Shown here: piece by piece, positions 8,623 through 18,185 of the stretch
How the letters are laid out: each line of letters begins with the position of its first letter
Numbering within the stretch: position 1 is the stretch's first letter
Source: an uncultured SAR86 cluster bacterium
GTDB lineage: Bacteria > Pseudomonadota > Gammaproteobacteria > Magnimaribacterales > D2472
NCBI GenBank assembly: GCA_902608115.1
Contig: CACLMT010000001.1
Location: 130,484 to 194,483, forward strand
Length of the DNA: 64,000 nt
Direction of reading: 5' to 3'
Made by a program: the position numbers and the translations under genes
Notes under the pieces: model-generated
Database searches by the model: none
What the model saw: the letters and a program-made list of their open reading frames with translations, nothing else
Told to the model about the DNA's origin: nothing

Positions 8623-8824
8623 TTTTCTCCTTTGTTGTTTTAAGTTTTTTAATTTCTTTTTCAAGTTTCTTTATTTCATTATTCTTATGAAGTTTGTGCT
8701 CTTTCCATTTTCTTTCTTTTTTTATATAAGCATCAATAATTCCCTTCTGCTCTTTAAAGCGTTTTAGTAGCTTTGATGTGCTTTTGAACAAGCGGTCAAT
8801 AGAACTATTTAAATTATCACTCAT
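8615..8824 (-). CDS. Small coiled-coil protein upstream of zapA (ZapB-like/TIGR02449-like)
   Basis: A 69-residue, highly charged protein predicted to be almost all coiled coil (IDRLFKSTSKLLKRF ... NNEIKKLEKEIKKLK). In pseudomonads and relatives a short coiled-coil protein of this kind sits directly before zapA, and it may take part in Z-ring assembly. The stop (TAA at 8615) overlaps the zapA ATG by 8 bases, which confirms the zapA start used here. It is divergent from pepP. The functional call rests on position and composition only. Confidence 0.65.
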   Translation of the reverse strand: MSDNLNSSIDRLFKSTSKLLKRFKEQKGIIDAYIKKERKWKEHKLHKNNEIKKLEKEIKKLKTTKEKNE

Positions 8825-8893
8825 AAGAATATTTAGTTTAAGTGTTCATGTAGAAATAGGGAAGTTTCAAAAAGAAAAGAGTAGAATGAGGGC

Positions 8894-10189
8894 ATGAAAA
8901 ATATATTTACAGATAGAAGGCAAAAATTAGGTAAAATTTTTCCATCAAATTCAGCTATTGTTATTTCTGGAGCATCTACTCAATACAGGAATGCAGATTC
9001 TTCGTATGCTTTTAGACAAGATAGTAACTTTTGGTATCTTTCAGGTTTTAATGAGGCTGAATCTACTTTAGTCATTTTAATTAATGATTCAGGTAATACA
9101 GAATCAATAGCATTTGTTCCTGAGAAAGATAAAGTGAAGGAGATTTGGGATGGTCATCGTGCTGGCCCAAAAGGAGCTATAGACGATTATGGTTTTGATG
9201 CTGCATTTAATAATACTGAAATAGACATGCATTTACCTGGGTTATTGAGCGGTTCAAAGCAAGTATTTTATCCTGTGGGCAAAAATTCAGCATTAGATAA
9301 GAATATTGTTAAGTGGTTAAAAGCAGCAAAATCAAAAGATAGGCACTCTTCATCAATTGATATTGCTGATGCATCATCAAAATTAGGTAATATGCGCCTG
9401 ATTAAAGATAAACATGAGATTGAATTAATGAAGAAAGCTTGTCTTATTTCGGCTGAAACTCATGTTGAGGCTATGAAGTTTGTTAAACCTGGTATTTCTG
9501 AGCAAGAAATGGAAGCATATTATCTTTATGAATTTGCAAAAAAAGGGGGTCGTTTTTCAGCTTATACCCCAATAGTTGCCGGTGGGGAAAATGCATGTAT
9601 ATTGCACTATGTAGAAAATTCTAAACGACTAAATGATGGAGATTTATTGTTAGTTGATGCTGGTTGTGAATATGAATCATATGCTTCAGATATTACTCGA
9701 ACCTTCCCAATAAGTGGAAAATTTAATAAATCACAATTAGCTATTTATGAAATAGTGCTTGAAGCAAATTTGAAATGTATTGAGGCTGTGACTCTTAATA
9801 ACAATGTAATGGATGTTCAAATAATTTCTGAAAAAGTAATTACTCAAGGCTTGATTGATTTGGGGATATTAAATGGCTCGCTCGAAGATTTACACTCTTC
9901 AGGAGCCCATAAGGTCTTTTACATGCATAAGATTGGGCATTGGCTTGGGCTTGATGTGCATGATGCAGGAGATTACATGGAAGATGGTGAATTTATGAAA
10001 TTTAAACCAGGAATGGTCACCACAATAGAGCCTGGAATCTATATTCCTTCATCTTCTAATGTTGAAGATAAATGGAAGGGTATAGGAGTAAGAATAGAAG
10101 ACGATATATTAGTTACGTCTGAAGGTAATGAAAATTTAACTAGCAGCGTTCCATCTAACCCAAAAGAGATTGAAGAATTAATGGCATAA
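8894..10189 (+). CDS. pepP: Xaa-Pro aminopeptidase P
   Basis: A 431-residue pita-bread metallopeptidase, close to E. coli PepP (441). It releases N-terminal residues next to proline. An N-terminal AMP_N domain (about 1-130; YAFRQDSNFWYLSGF) precedes the catalytic domain with the five metal ligands visible: two aspartates in DAGCEYESYASDITRTF, a histidine in HKIGHWLGLDVHD, and glutamates in TIEPGIYIP and GVRIEDDILVT. It is followed after 4 bases by the ubiH-type monooxygenase, the same pepP-ubiH pairing as in E. coli. Confidence 0.95.
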   Translation: MKNIFTDRRQKLGKIFPSNSAIVISGASTQYRNADSSYAFRQDSNFWYLSGFNEAESTLVILINDSGNTESIAFVPEKDKVKEIWDGHRAGPKGAIDDYGFDAAFNNTEIDMHLPGLLSGSKQVFYPVGKNSALDKNIVKWLKAAKSKDRHSSSIDIADASSKLGNMRLIKDKHEIELMKKACLISAETHVEAMKFVKPGISEQEMEAYYLYEFAKKGGRFSAYTPIVAGGENACILHYVENSKRLNDGDLLLVDAGCEYESYASDITRTFPISGKFNKSQLAIYEIVLEANLKCIEAVTLNNNVMDVQIISEKVITQGLIDLGILNGSLEDLHSSGAHKVFYMHKIGHWLGLDVHDAGDYMEDGEFMKFKPGMVTTIEPGIYIPSSSNVEDKWKGIGVRIEDDILVTSEGNENLTSSVPSNPKEIEELMA

Positions 10190-10193
10190 GAAA

Positions 10194-11336
10194 ATGCATC
10201 AACCTGTCTTAATATCTGGCGGAGGAATCGTAGGAACATTCCTTGGGCTAGAACTTTCTTCAAGAAATATCCCCTTTCAAATTATTGAAAAAACTCCGCC
10301 CAAACCCTCGGAACTGGATGGTATTAGAACCTTAACTTTAAATTTTACAGTTAGTGAGAGGTTAAAAGATCTAGGGATAAGCATCCCCCATTCAACCATT
10401 AAAAAGATGAGAGTTTTTGATGGGCTGGGAACAGGCTTTCTATCCTTTCATGCTGAGGATGCTGATTTAGATTATTTAGCTTCTGTAGTTGATTTTGCTG
10501 AATTAAGAAAAGAATTATTTAAAAATATTCAGGATTTTGTTATACCAAATAAAAGTTTGGAATCCTTTGAAGTAAAAAATTCAAGTGTTAAGGCTAGATT
10601 GGATGATGGTTCAAATATTTTAAGCCCGTTGGTAGTAATTGCAGAGGGACGGAATTCAAAAACAGCCGAAAAAGTATCTTTAAAAAAAGCTCAGACAGAC
10701 TATCATCAAATAGCAAGAACTTTTCTTGTTGAGGCTTCTGGTTTAAAAAATGATACGGCTATTCAGGTTTTCAACGAAAAAGAAATATTTGCTTTGATGC
10801 CTTTTAGTCAATCAGGGAATTATTTCTCAGTTGTTTGGTCGGTTCCAGAAAGCAAAGCTAAAGATCAAGGAAATGATTTGATATTTAAAGGTCTTAATAA
10901 ATATGAAAAGAAACTTTCTTGTTCTCTTAAGCCGGCAAGTGAGATTTTATCTTTTCCCCTATATTCTCATCACTTAAAAAAATATTCTAAAGAGGGTGTT
11001 TGTGTGGTAGCAGATGCTGCTCACTCAATTCATCCCTTGGCTGGTCAAGGTATTAATATAGGAATTGCAGATGTTGGCATCCTTGCAGAAGAAATTGATA
11101 ACGCATTTCACAGGGGGGACTCTCCGGGAAAGACCATGTATTTAAAAAATTATGAATTAAGAAGGAAATCTCTTAATGCATCAATGATAAATGGGGTAGA
11201 TCTACTATTTCGTATTTTTCAGGAAGAAAACCCATACTTTAGAGTTCTTAGAAATATTGGATTAAGAGGAGTAGATAGATTGGGGTTTATTAAGAAACAA
11301 TTTATTTTACACGCATCAGGCATTCAGAAAATTTAA
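10194..11336 (+). CDS. ubiH: UbiH/COQ6-family FAD-dependent monooxygenase (ubiquinone biosynthesis)
   Basis: A 380-residue flavoprotein. The N-terminal Rossmann motif GGGIVGTFLGLELSSR binds FAD, and the family signature DAAHSIHPLAGQGINIGIAD lies near residue 280. Members hydroxylate the ubiquinone ring. Position after pepP points to UbiH, but UbiI and UbiF are close paralogues and only one gene of the group is present, so it may be a broader-specificity enzyme. It converges on maf, overlapping by 4 bases. Confidence 0.85.
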   Translation: MHQPVLISGGGIVGTFLGLELSSRNIPFQIIEKTPPKPSELDGIRTLTLNFTVSERLKDLGISIPHSTIKKMRVFDGLGTGFLSFHAEDADLDYLASVVDFAELRKELFKNIQDFVIPNKSLESFEVKNSSVKARLDDGSNILSPLVVIAEGRNSKTAEKVSLKKAQTDYHQIARTFLVEASGLKNDTAIQVFNEKEIFALMPFSQSGNYFSVVWSVPESKAKDQGNDLIFKGLNKYEKKLSCSLKPASEILSFPLYSHHLKKYSKEGVCVVADAAHSIHPLAGQGINIGIADVGILAEEIDNAFHRGDSPGKTMYLKNYELRRKSLNASMINGVDLLFRIFQEENPYFRVLRNIGLRGVDRLGFIKKQFILHASGIQKI

Positions 11337-11944
11337 TTGCAATTAGGGTCTGATGAATAGGGTATCTGTAATTTTTTCAGCAACTCAATCAGTTCGAAAA
11401 TAGGAAGACCAACGATATTAGAATAGCTACCCTTAATACCCCTCACAAAAGCTGAGCCGTAACCCTGAATACCATATGCTCCCGCTTTATCAAGCGGCTC
11501 TTGAGTTGCACAGTATTTTTTACATTCGAAGGCACTTATGTGGCCAAACTCAACAAATGATTCTGCTGAAATTGAATGAAAGTCTGCTTGATCTTTAGAA
11601 AAAACTCCAATGGTTACTCCTGAAATAACAGAATGGACTTGTCCAGAAAGCTGCATTAACATGCTTATAGCATGGTCTTTAGATTCTGGTTTACCAAAAA
11701 TATCTGATCCCAATAGAACCATTGTATCAGCAGCTAAAACTGGGAAAATGGGTAGCTTATTGGATAATATGTGACGGATGCCTTCTTTGCACTTTTGTAG
11801 TGATAAATTTTCAGCATTTTCTTTTGCTGAAGCCGCTGGGTTTAAAGATTCGTTAATTTCAATTTCAATAACTTCATGGTCAATTTTAACTTGAGTTAAT
11901 AACTCAGTTCGTCTTGGAGATTTGGATGCAAGGTAGATCATCAC
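11333..11944 (-). CDS. Maf-family nucleoside triphosphate pyrophosphatase
   Basis: A 203-residue protein that begins with the signature LASKSPRRTELL, the phosphate-binding loop of Maf proteins, and contains the PVLAADTMVLL segment with the catalytic aspartate. Maf proteins hydrolyse non-canonical or canonical dTTP/UTP/CTP to monophosphates. Whether it is YhdE-like or YceF-like is not decided here. Start taken at the first of two tandem ATGs. Divergent from the SDR gene at 11969. Confidence 0.9.
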   Translation of the reverse strand: MMIYLASKSPRRTELLTQVKIDHEVIEIEINESLNPAASAKENAENLSLQKCKEGIRHILSNKLPIFPVLAADTMVLLGSDIFGKPESKDHAISMLMQLSGQVHSVISGVTIGVFSKDQADFHSISAESFVEFGHISAFECKKYCATQEPLDKAGAYGIQGYGSAFVRGIKGSYSNIVGLPIFELIELLKKLQIPYSSDPNCN

Positions 11945-11968
11945 TTACAATCTTAACAGGAGATAATT

Positions 11969-12850
11969 ATGACAAATAAAAATAAAAGAATAATTTTAGT
12001 TACTGGTGCAAGTCGAGGAGTTGGAAAGGGTATTGCGGAAGGCATTGCTCAACCTAATGATATTATTATTTGCGCAGCAAGGAGCCTTAAAAAGGGTACA
12101 ACCGTTAGTCAATTTGGGTTTGATGTTAAAAGTAGCTTACAGGAAACTGTTGAGGGCATTGAGAAGAAACAGGCTACTGGAATTCCTTTTCAAATCGACT
12201 TAAATAATAGTAAAGAAATTTTACAATTATCTGAATTTATTGAAAAAGAGTTTGGTCAATTAGATATAGTGATTCATTCAGCCTGCCAGATTCATGATGA
12301 TTTGGTTGAACGAAAACCTTTTTGGGAGAAATCTGTTGATTTATGGTCTGTCATGGATGTGGGATTAAAATCAAATTACCTCTTATCTCATGCATTGGTT
12401 CCTTTAATGATAAGGAGTAGCGGAAGATTAATAATTCATATTTCATCGCATGGTGCTATGTGCTATATGCATGGACCCATTTATGGTGCTCAAAAAGCAG
12501 GAATAGATAAAATGGCATTTGATATGGCCTATGATCTTAAACCGTTTAATATCTGTTCTATTTCTCTTTGGTCTGGAATAGTGAAGGATGAAAAAACTCA
12601 AAAAGTCAGCGAGCAACATGGTGAGCAGTATGCTGAATTTCTAAAAGGAGCAGCTAGCCAAGAATATGCTGGGATGATTATTAATCCGCTTTTCTATGAT
12701 GAGAATTTAATGAGTTTGTCAGGTAAAACATTGATTGCAGCTGAAGTTGGTGAAAAGTATGGAGTGAAAGATGTCGATTCCAACAAGCCAAAAAGTGATA
12801 GAGAAGTATTAGGGGGTCCTAGAGATTTTTCGGATGCTGTGGTTTATTAA
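11969..12850 (+). CDS. Short-chain dehydrogenase/reductase (DHRS1-like)
   Basis: A 293-residue SDR. TGASRGVGKGIAEGI (about residues 12-26) is the NAD(P) loop and YGAQKAGIDKMAFDMA carries the Tyr-x3-Lys pair, with the catalytic serine in HISSHGAM. The extra-long C-terminus (about 230-293, with GKTLIAAEVGEKYG) resembles the DHRS1 subgroup. Substrate unknown. A clear AGGAG ribosome site precedes the ATG. It converges on rpmB with no gap. Confidence 0.85.
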   Translation: MTNKNKRIILVTGASRGVGKGIAEGIAQPNDIIICAARSLKKGTTVSQFGFDVKSSLQETVEGIEKKQATGIPFQIDLNNSKEILQLSEFIEKEFGQLDIVIHSACQIHDDLVERKPFWEKSVDLWSVMDVGLKSNYLLSHALVPLMIRSSGRLIIHISSHGAMCYMHGPIYGAQKAGIDKMAFDMAYDLKPFNICSISLWSGIVKDEKTQKVSEQHGEQYAEFLKGAASQEYAGMIINPLFYDENLMSLSGKTLIAAEVGEKYGVKDVDSNKPKSDREVLGGPRDFSDAVVY

Positions 12851-13087
12851 TTAAACTTTTTCGCCACGAGCTCTTATTTCTTTAAGAACCTTATCAATAC
12901 CTTTTTTATCAATAATACGCATGCCTTTCGTTGATAGTTTTAGAGTGACAAATTTATTTTCAGATTCAACCCAAAATTTGTGAGTGTGCAAATTAGGAAA
13001 GAACTTTCTTTTCACTCGATTATTTGCATGGGAAACATGATTACCGGTTTGCGGCATTTTCCCTGTTACTTGACATACTTTGCTCAT
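12851..13087 (-). CDS. rpmB: 50S ribosomal protein L28
   Basis: A 78-residue basic protein of the exact L28 length with the family start [24 protein letters not shown]. It belongs to the large ribosomal subunit. In many gammaproteobacteria rpmG (L33) follows at once; here the next gene is the convergent SDR and no rpmG is seen in the window. A promoter-like pair precedes it. Confidence 0.97.
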   Translation of the reverse strand: MSKVCQVTGKMPQTGNHVSHANNRVKRKFFPNLHTHKFWVESENKFVTLKLSTKGMRIIDKKGIDKVLKEIRARGEKV

Positions 13088-13098
13088 AGAAACGCGAT

Positions 13099-13125
13099 TT
13101 TATAGGACATAAACACTCTTAGCAA
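13099..13125 (-). promoter_or_regulatory. Candidate sigma-70 promoter of rpmB
   Basis: On the minus strand TTGCTA (13120-13125) and TATAAA (13099-13104) are separated by 15 bases, slightly short of the ideal 17, about 12 bases before the ATG. The leader would therefore be very short. Confidence 0.35.
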
Positions 13126-13173
13126 GATAGAATTAACAAGAATAAAAATTTATTACTCTAAAGGACCTGAAGC

Positions 13174-13629
13174 ATGATTGATTTAAAAGTTAAAATTCTT
13201 AATCCCCTTATTGGCACTTCAATACCCTTGCCAAAACATTCAACAGAAGGATCCGCTGGCTTAGATTTAAGGGCATGTGTGGAGGAGAGCTTTGTCTTAA
13301 AGCCAAATGAGTGCCAACTAATCCCATTAGGATTTTCTATCTACATAGAAGACCCAGAGTTTTCAGCTTTAGTCATTCCCAGGTCTGGTCTAGGCTCCAA
13401 ATATGGAATAGTAATGGGGAATCTTGTGGGATTGATAGATTCTGATTATCAGGGTGAGCTTAAAGTCCCCCTTTGGAACAGATCAGCTGATGAATTCTTG
13501 GTTGGTACTGGAGATAGAATTGCTCAGATGATTCTTGTGCCAGTTAAGCAGGCCAAGTTAAGGGTAGTAGAAGACTTTTCAGAAACATTAAGAGGCACCA
13601 AAGGGTTTGGTAGCTCTGGGATTGAGTGA
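13174..13629 (+). CDS. dut: dUTP diphosphatase
   Basis: A 151-residue trimeric dUTPase, same length as E. coli Dut. It hydrolyses dUTP to dUMP, keeping uracil out of DNA. Motifs: AGLDLRA (1), PRSGLGSKYGIVMGN (2), GLIDSDYQGEL (3), GDRIAQMILVPV (4) and the C-terminal arm RGTKGFGSSG (5). AAAGGACC before the ATG is a usable ribosome site. It converges with rpmE, 4 bases apart. Confidence 0.97.
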   Translation: MIDLKVKILNPLIGTSIPLPKHSTEGSAGLDLRACVEESFVLKPNECQLIPLGFSIYIEDPEFSALVIPRSGLGSKYGIVMGNLVGLIDSDYQGELKVPLWNRSADEFLVGTGDRIAQMILVPVKQAKLRVVEDFSETLRGTKGFGSSGIE

Positions 13630-13633
13630 TTCT

Positions 13634-14020
13634 TTAATTTTCTTCTTTTGTTTCTTTGTTGCTATCGTCTTCAGCCTTTGCTTCAGAGTTATTTTCAGAA
13701 ACGACATCAACTGAAGTTTCCTCAACTGCCTCTTCTGTCACAATTTCTTTAGAAGCATCCTTAGCTTCAACTTCTTCAGCCTTTGGGGAAGCTTTTTTTG
13801 CAGTTGGTTTTGAAGACCCAGAAGCACCAAAACGATCTTGGAACTTTTTAACTCTTCCACCTGAATCAAGTATTTTTTGTTTGCCAGTATAGAAAGGATG
13901 ACATTTAGAGCAAACATCCAATGATATATTGTCCTTTAGTGTAGTCATGACAGGCAGCACATTACCACAACTACATGTTGTAGTTATTTCATGATAATTG
14001 GGATGTATGTCAGTTTTCAT
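13634..14020 (-). CDS. rpmE: 50S ribosomal protein L31 with long acidic C-terminal extension
   Basis: Residues 1-70 are a normal zinc-type L31: [16 protein letters not shown] with CSCG and CSKC supplying four cysteine ligands, then HPFYTGKQK and [10 protein letters not shown]. The protein then continues for about 58 residues rich in Glu, Ala, Ser and Lys (…[20 protein letters not shown]…), giving 128 residues against about 70 for E. coli. The tail looks disordered and acidic, unusual for a ribosomal protein. Divergent from priA, as in E. coli. Confidence 0.95.
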   Translation of the reverse strand: MKTDIHPNYHEITTTCSCGNVLPVMTTLKDNISLDVCSKCHPFYTGKQKILDSGGRVKKFQDRFGASGSSKPTAKKASPKAEEVEAKDASKEIVTEEAVEETSVDVVSENNSEAKAEDDSNKETKEEN

Positions 14021-14077
14021 AATAAAATCAAATTTGGATGAGCACTATACCAAATACAGTTATGTTTACAAATACAT

Positions 14078-16048
14078 ATGAATAAATTTTTTTACAATAT
14101 AGCAATAGCAATTCCGCTCCGACAAACCTTTACCTATCATTCAAATCACAAAATTAAACCTGGAATCAGGGTTAAGGTTAAATTTGGTACCAGGGTGAAG
14201 CTAGGAATTATAATGGAGGTCATTGAAAAAACTGAAATTAAGACAAAATCAATTCTCCAAGTTATTGATGACTATCCAGCGTATTCAAATGTAGAACTTA
14301 ATATATTGAGATGGGCTGCAAATTATTACCATCACCCAATCGGAGAAGTTGTTATTTCATTTTTACCTAGTCATTTAAGACAAGTTAAAACAACCATAGA
14401 AAAACAAATCAAACCCCTTAAAGAAGAAAGTACGTCGTATAGTTTTGAAAAAAAGCTTACTAAGCAGCAGTTTAAAGCAGTAAAAGAATTATCAAAATTA
14501 ACTGGCTTTATGCCAACTCTGTTATATGGGGTGACTGGTTCTGGTAAAACAGAAGTATACATTCGATGTATTAGCAAGCATCTGTTAGATAATAGATCAG
14601 TTTTACTTCTTGCACCTGAGATTGCTCTAATGCCACAACTTGAAGCTAGGCTTAAGAATAAATTTGGTCCATTGGTTGGGTTATATCATTCAAAGATGAC
14701 CCCAAGCAATCGTTATAGAGTTTGGAATAAATTTAGGAGTGGCAGGCTTAAGGTATTAATTGGTACAAGATCGGCTACCATGATGCCAGCTCCTAAGCTT
14801 GGCCTAATTATCATTGATGAGGAACATGATTCTTCATATAAACAACAAGAAGGATTTAAATTTTCAGCAAGAGATATTGCTATTAAAAGAGCTCAAACTT
14901 TAAAAATTCCTATTATCCTTGGATCAGCAACTCCTTCATTAAGGACATTAAAATTAGTTGAAGAGAAGAAATTTGGAATAATTAAATTAACAAAACGAAT
15001 AACTAAAAAAAATCCTCCCAAATTTTCAATTCTAGATATAAGTGAAACCAAAGTTACAAGCGGCCTTGCCCCGCTAGCTATAGAAGCAATATCTAATATT
15101 CTAAATAAAAATAAACAGGCTATGATCTTTATTAATAGACGAGGTTTTGCGCCTCAATTCATATGTTCATTTTGTGAGTGGAAGGCAATCTGTAATAGTT
15201 GTGATTCAAGCTTGGTGCTGCACTACCAAGATAACAGACTGATTTGTCATCGTTGCGATTCAGCTTATGGAGTGCCATCTATTTGTCCAAGTTGCTCTAT
15301 GGAGCAACTATCCTTCATTGGGACTGGGACGGAACAATTAGAAATGAAATTAAAAGAATTATTTCCAAAAATTCCGATATATAGAATGGATAGAGACTCG
15401 ACCAAAAAGTCTGGCTCTATAGAAAATATACTCTCAAATATTCACGGTTCTCAAAGCGGCATTCTTATAGGTACTCAAATGCTTATTAAGGGACATGATT
15501 TTCCAAATCTAGAATTGGTTGTAGCTGTTGATGTTGATCAGGGTGTAACAAGTTTAAATTCATCAGCAATAGAGGAAATGGGGCAGCAGTTAATTCAGGT
15601 TGCGGGTCGAGCGGGGCGATTGAAAGGCAACTCATTGGTTTTAGTTCAAACTAGGTATTCAAATGATCGAAATTTACTTCATCTTAAAAGTGGGGACTAC
15701 TTAAAGTTTGCCACTGCTCTATTAAGTGAACGTAAATTAATTAATCAGCCACCATATACGTTTGAGGCAACTATTAAAGCCTCATCGCCAAAGATAAAAA
15801 CAAATCAAGATTTTTTAATTCATACAAAACATTTAATTGATTCAAGTAGATGTTTTGTTATAGGTCCAATTCCCGCAATACAATCAAAAGTTAGAGGCTC
15901 CTATCAACACCATTTAGTCATTCAAGCAAAAACCAGAACACTGCTTAACAGTATCTTAATAGATTTGACTCAACAATTAACTAATAATAAAAATAAACTT
16001 TTTAACAAAGTGCGTTGGTCAATAAATGTAGATCCTATGGAGTTTTAA
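14078..16048 (+). CDS. priA: Primosomal replication protein N' (PriA helicase)
   Basis: A 656-residue superfamily-2 helicase that reloads the replisome at stalled forks. After an N-terminal DNA-binding domain (LRQTFTYHSNH...) come Walker A GVTGSGKTEVY (about residue 150), DEEHDSSYKQQEGFKFSARD (the DEAH box and aromatic-rich loop), a zinc region with paired cysteines (CSFCEWKAICNSC, CHRC, CPSC), and motifs V-VI (GTQMLIKGHDFPNL, QVAGRAGR). Somewhat shorter than E. coli PriA (732) but all motifs are present. Its stop overlaps the convergent SDR gene. Confidence 0.96.
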   Translation: MNKFFYNIAIAIPLRQTFTYHSNHKIKPGIRVKVKFGTRVKLGIIMEVIEKTEIKTKSILQVIDDYPAYSNVELNILRWAANYYHHPIGEVVISFLPSHLRQVKTTIEKQIKPLKEESTSYSFEKKLTKQQFKAVKELSKLTGFMPTLLYGVTGSGKTEVYIRCISKHLLDNRSVLLLAPEIALMPQLEARLKNKFGPLVGLYHSKMTPSNRYRVWNKFRSGRLKVLIGTRSATMMPAPKLGLIIIDEEHDSSYKQQEGFKFSARDIAIKRAQTLKIPIILGSATPSLRTLKLVEEKKFGIIKLTKRITKKNPPKFSILDISETKVTSGLAPLAIEAISNILNKNKQAMIFINRRGFAPQFICSFCEWKAICNSCDSSLVLHYQDNRLICHRCDSAYGVPSICPSCSMEQLSFIGTGTEQLEMKLKELFPKIPIYRMDRDSTKKSGSIENILSNIHGSQSGILIGTQMLIKGHDFPNLELVVAVDVDQGVTSLNSSAIEEMGQQLIQVAGRAGRLKGNSLVLVQTRYSNDRNLLHLKSGDYLKFATALLSERKLINQPPYTFEATIKASSPKIKTNQDFLIHTKHLIDSSRCFVIGPIPAIQSKVRGSYQHHLVIQAKTRTLLNSILIDLTQQLTNNKNKLFNKVRWSINVDPMEF

Positions 16049-16908
16049 AGAATAAATTTTTCACCAACTAATTGCTCGGATAGATCCCATAATTTATGAG
16101 CTTCTTCAAGGTTTTTAGAATATGAAGAAGATTTAGCTACTTTAGAATCTATATAGTATTCTCCAGTAATTCCATCGTTCTCTTTGGTCGCAAGGTAGAC
16201 AATACTTTCTGCTCCTTTTAATGGTGATCTAAAGAATGGTTTTAAAAGAATTTTAAGGATCCTTCCAAATATAGCTTTATTTTGACCTCCAAGGGCAGTA
16301 TTTACTCCACCGGGATGAATAGCATTAACCGATATATTGTCTGTAGATAGCTTAATTGCAAGATATCTTGTAAAAAGTAGATTTGCTAATTTTGATTGCC
16401 CATAAGCAGCAAGCCCCATTCGAAAATTATCCTTAAAATTTATATCTTCCCAATTCATTTCTTTTACAAATGAATGAGCAGCAGAGGAAACATTAATGAT
16501 CCTAGTTTCCTTTTTTCCCTTCATTTTATTTAAAAGTAAATTTGTGAATAGAAAATATCCTAAATGGTTTATTGCAAAAGTATTTTCAATGCCTTCTGAT
16601 GTTTCATGATAGGAGGTGTTAACAACTCCCGCATTATTTACAAGGACGTCAATGTAATTATGAGTTTGGTTAATCTCAGTTGCACATTTTCTTATAGAAT
16701 CTTGGCTCGAGAAGTCACAAAATACAGGATGAACCTGGATGTTTGAAGAGATTGTTTTTAATTGAGACACAAGGGTGTCTGCAAGATTTTTATTTCTATA
16801 AGTGAAGACTAATATAGGGTTTTCTTTTGATATTTCTAATGTAGCAGCTTTCCCAATACCGTTTGTTGCCCCAGAAATGATTACTACTTTGTCTTTAAGA
16901 TTCCACAT
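16045..16908 (-). CDS. Short-chain dehydrogenase (retinol-dehydrogenase/RDH-like)
   Basis: A 287-residue SDR. SGATNGIGKAATLEI near residue 11 is the cofactor loop, NNAG the structural motif, NVSSAAHS the catalytic serine and YGQSKLANLLFTRYLA the Tyr-x3-Lys. The YGQSKLANLLF string and long C-terminus are typical of the RDH11/WW-oxidoreductase-like group. Substrate unknown. It directly abuts the amidase gene (one shared base) and is the last gene of the nnr-tsaE-amidase run, a place often held by mutL in gammaproteobacteria. Confidence 0.85.
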   Translation of the reverse strand: MWNLKDKVVIISGATNGIGKAATLEISKENPILVFTYRNKNLADTLVSQLKTISSNIQVHPVFCDFSSQDSIRKCATEINQTHNYIDVLVNNAGVVNTSYHETSEGIENTFAINHLGYFLFTNLLLNKMKGKKETRIINVSSAAHSFVKEMNWEDINFKDNFRMGLAAYGQSKLANLLFTRYLAIKLSTDNISVNAIHPGGVNTALGGQNKAIFGRILKILLKPFFRSPLKGAESIVYLATKENDGITGEYYIDSKVAKSSSYSKNLEEAHKLWDLSEQLVGEKFIL

Positions 16909-18185
16909 TAGATATCAATTTGAATTTTTTGACCAGGAAAAATGCTTTTATTATTTAATTTATTCCATTTAATTATTTCTTCAGTAGTAACGCCAAAACG
17001 TATAGCTATTTCAGAAATTACATCTCCTTTTTGTATTTCGTATTCTACAAATTCTGGCAGAGGATTCATAAAAGAATTAGGTTTTGGTTTGTCTTTGAAA
17101 TAATTATGAATTCCTAAGAATATACTCCTTGCTATCATTCTTCTACCAGCCTTTCCCCCTAATCTTTTTGCATCATCTGGATTGGAAATAAATCCAGATT
17201 CAACCAAGACCGAAGGTATGTCAATTGATTTTAGGACTCTGAAATCAGCAAACTCAACATTTGGCTTATGCATTTTAGTATAAGGATCTTTTTTTAGCTG
17301 AGCTAGAATTTTTTCAGCCAAAATAATGCTGTTTTCAATTTTTGCTTCATATGCAATTTGGAATAATGTTCTAGCAGCATCTTCGTCAAAATCTCTTATA
17401 TCTAACTTACCTATCTTTGATTTAACTTCTGGATTGTTTGTTAATTCTTTCTTGGATAAATTTTCTGCTGTTATTGAAGAGGCTTCTTCGGACCAAACAT
17501 AGACTGAAGCACCCTTTACAGAAGAAAGTTTAAAGCCATCTGCATGGATGGATATAAATAAGTCTGCGCCAAGCTTCCTAGCATTTTGATACCTAGTATT
17601 TAAATCTACAAATCTATCATCAGGCCTTATCATTACAGGTTTGTAACCTCTAGTGTCTTTTAAGGTCCTTTCGAGCTCTTTGGCGATTAGGAGGGTGACA
17701 TCTTTCTCTAATAGATTTTTTCCAATTGCTCCAGGATCTCTTCCTCCATGACCAGCATCGATTGCTACAATAATATCTCTAAGATTTTTAGAGATTGTTC
17801 GATCTCGTCTAATTTCTAGAATTAAATCAACCCTATCTTTGTGCTTAATTTGCCAGGGCTTTTTCCAGTACACTGAGCCTTTCAAATCAATAACAAGCCT
17901 AACATTTTTTCCTACTTCTGAGGCGCGAACTAATTTAATTGGAGTCAGCGCTTGGGCATTTATAGCACTATCCAATGAAGTGTTTTTTACATCGATGACT
18001 ATTCTCGATGGATCATCTAAAGCATATGAATTAATTAAGGCAACTTGATCTAGATGAAAAACTATCTTTAGGTTTCCTGATGATAATTCAACAATTTCAG
18101 CAAAGGATATTTTGTTAGATGTCTCAGAATTAACAGCAAAAAAACAAAAGATACCAAGTAATAGCTTGCGATTAAATATTGTCAT
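16908..18185 (-). CDS. N-acetylmuramoyl-L-alanine amidase with AMIN and LysM domains
   Basis: A 425-residue periplasmic protein: signal peptide (about 1-28), AMIN domain (about 30-130, targets septal wall), zinc amidase_3 domain (AIDAGHGGRDPGAIG, SIHADGF, and the glutamate in VLVESGFISN), and a C-terminal LysM repeat (EIQKGDVISEIAIRFGVTTEE). It cuts the lactyl-peptide bond to split daughter cells. The AMIN plus LysM layout resembles AmiB; position after tsaE also matches E. coli amiB. Start overlaps the tsaE stop by 14 bases. Confidence 0.92.
   Translation of the reverse strand: MTIFNRKLLLGIFCFFAVNSETSNKISFAEIVELSSGNLKIVFHLDQVALINSYALDDPSRIVIDVKNTSLDSAINAQALTPIKLVRASEVGKNVRLVIDLKGSVYWKKPWQIKHKDRVDLILEIRRDRTISKNLRDIIVAIDAGHGGRDPGAIGKNLLEKDVTLLIAKELERTLKDTRGYKPVMIRPDDRFVDLNTRYQNARKLGADLFISIHADGFKLSSVKGASVYVWSEEASSITAENLSKKELTNNPEVKSKIGKLDIRDFDEDAARTLFQIAYEAKIENSIILAEKILAQLKKDPYTKMHKPNVEFADFRVLKSIDIPSVLVESGFISNPDDAKRLGGKAGRRMIARSIFLGIHNYFKDKPKPNSFMNPLPEFVEYEIQKGDVISEIAIRFGVTTEEIIKWNKLNNKSIFPGQKIQIDI

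Noticed and set aside
13656-13892. Ser/Thr-rich plus-strand frame
   Set aside because: Antisense of the acidic tail of rpmE.
16045-16908. Idea that this SDR gene is a decayed mutL
   Set aside because: It is a complete SDR with cofactor and catalytic motifs; mutL is simply not at this locus.
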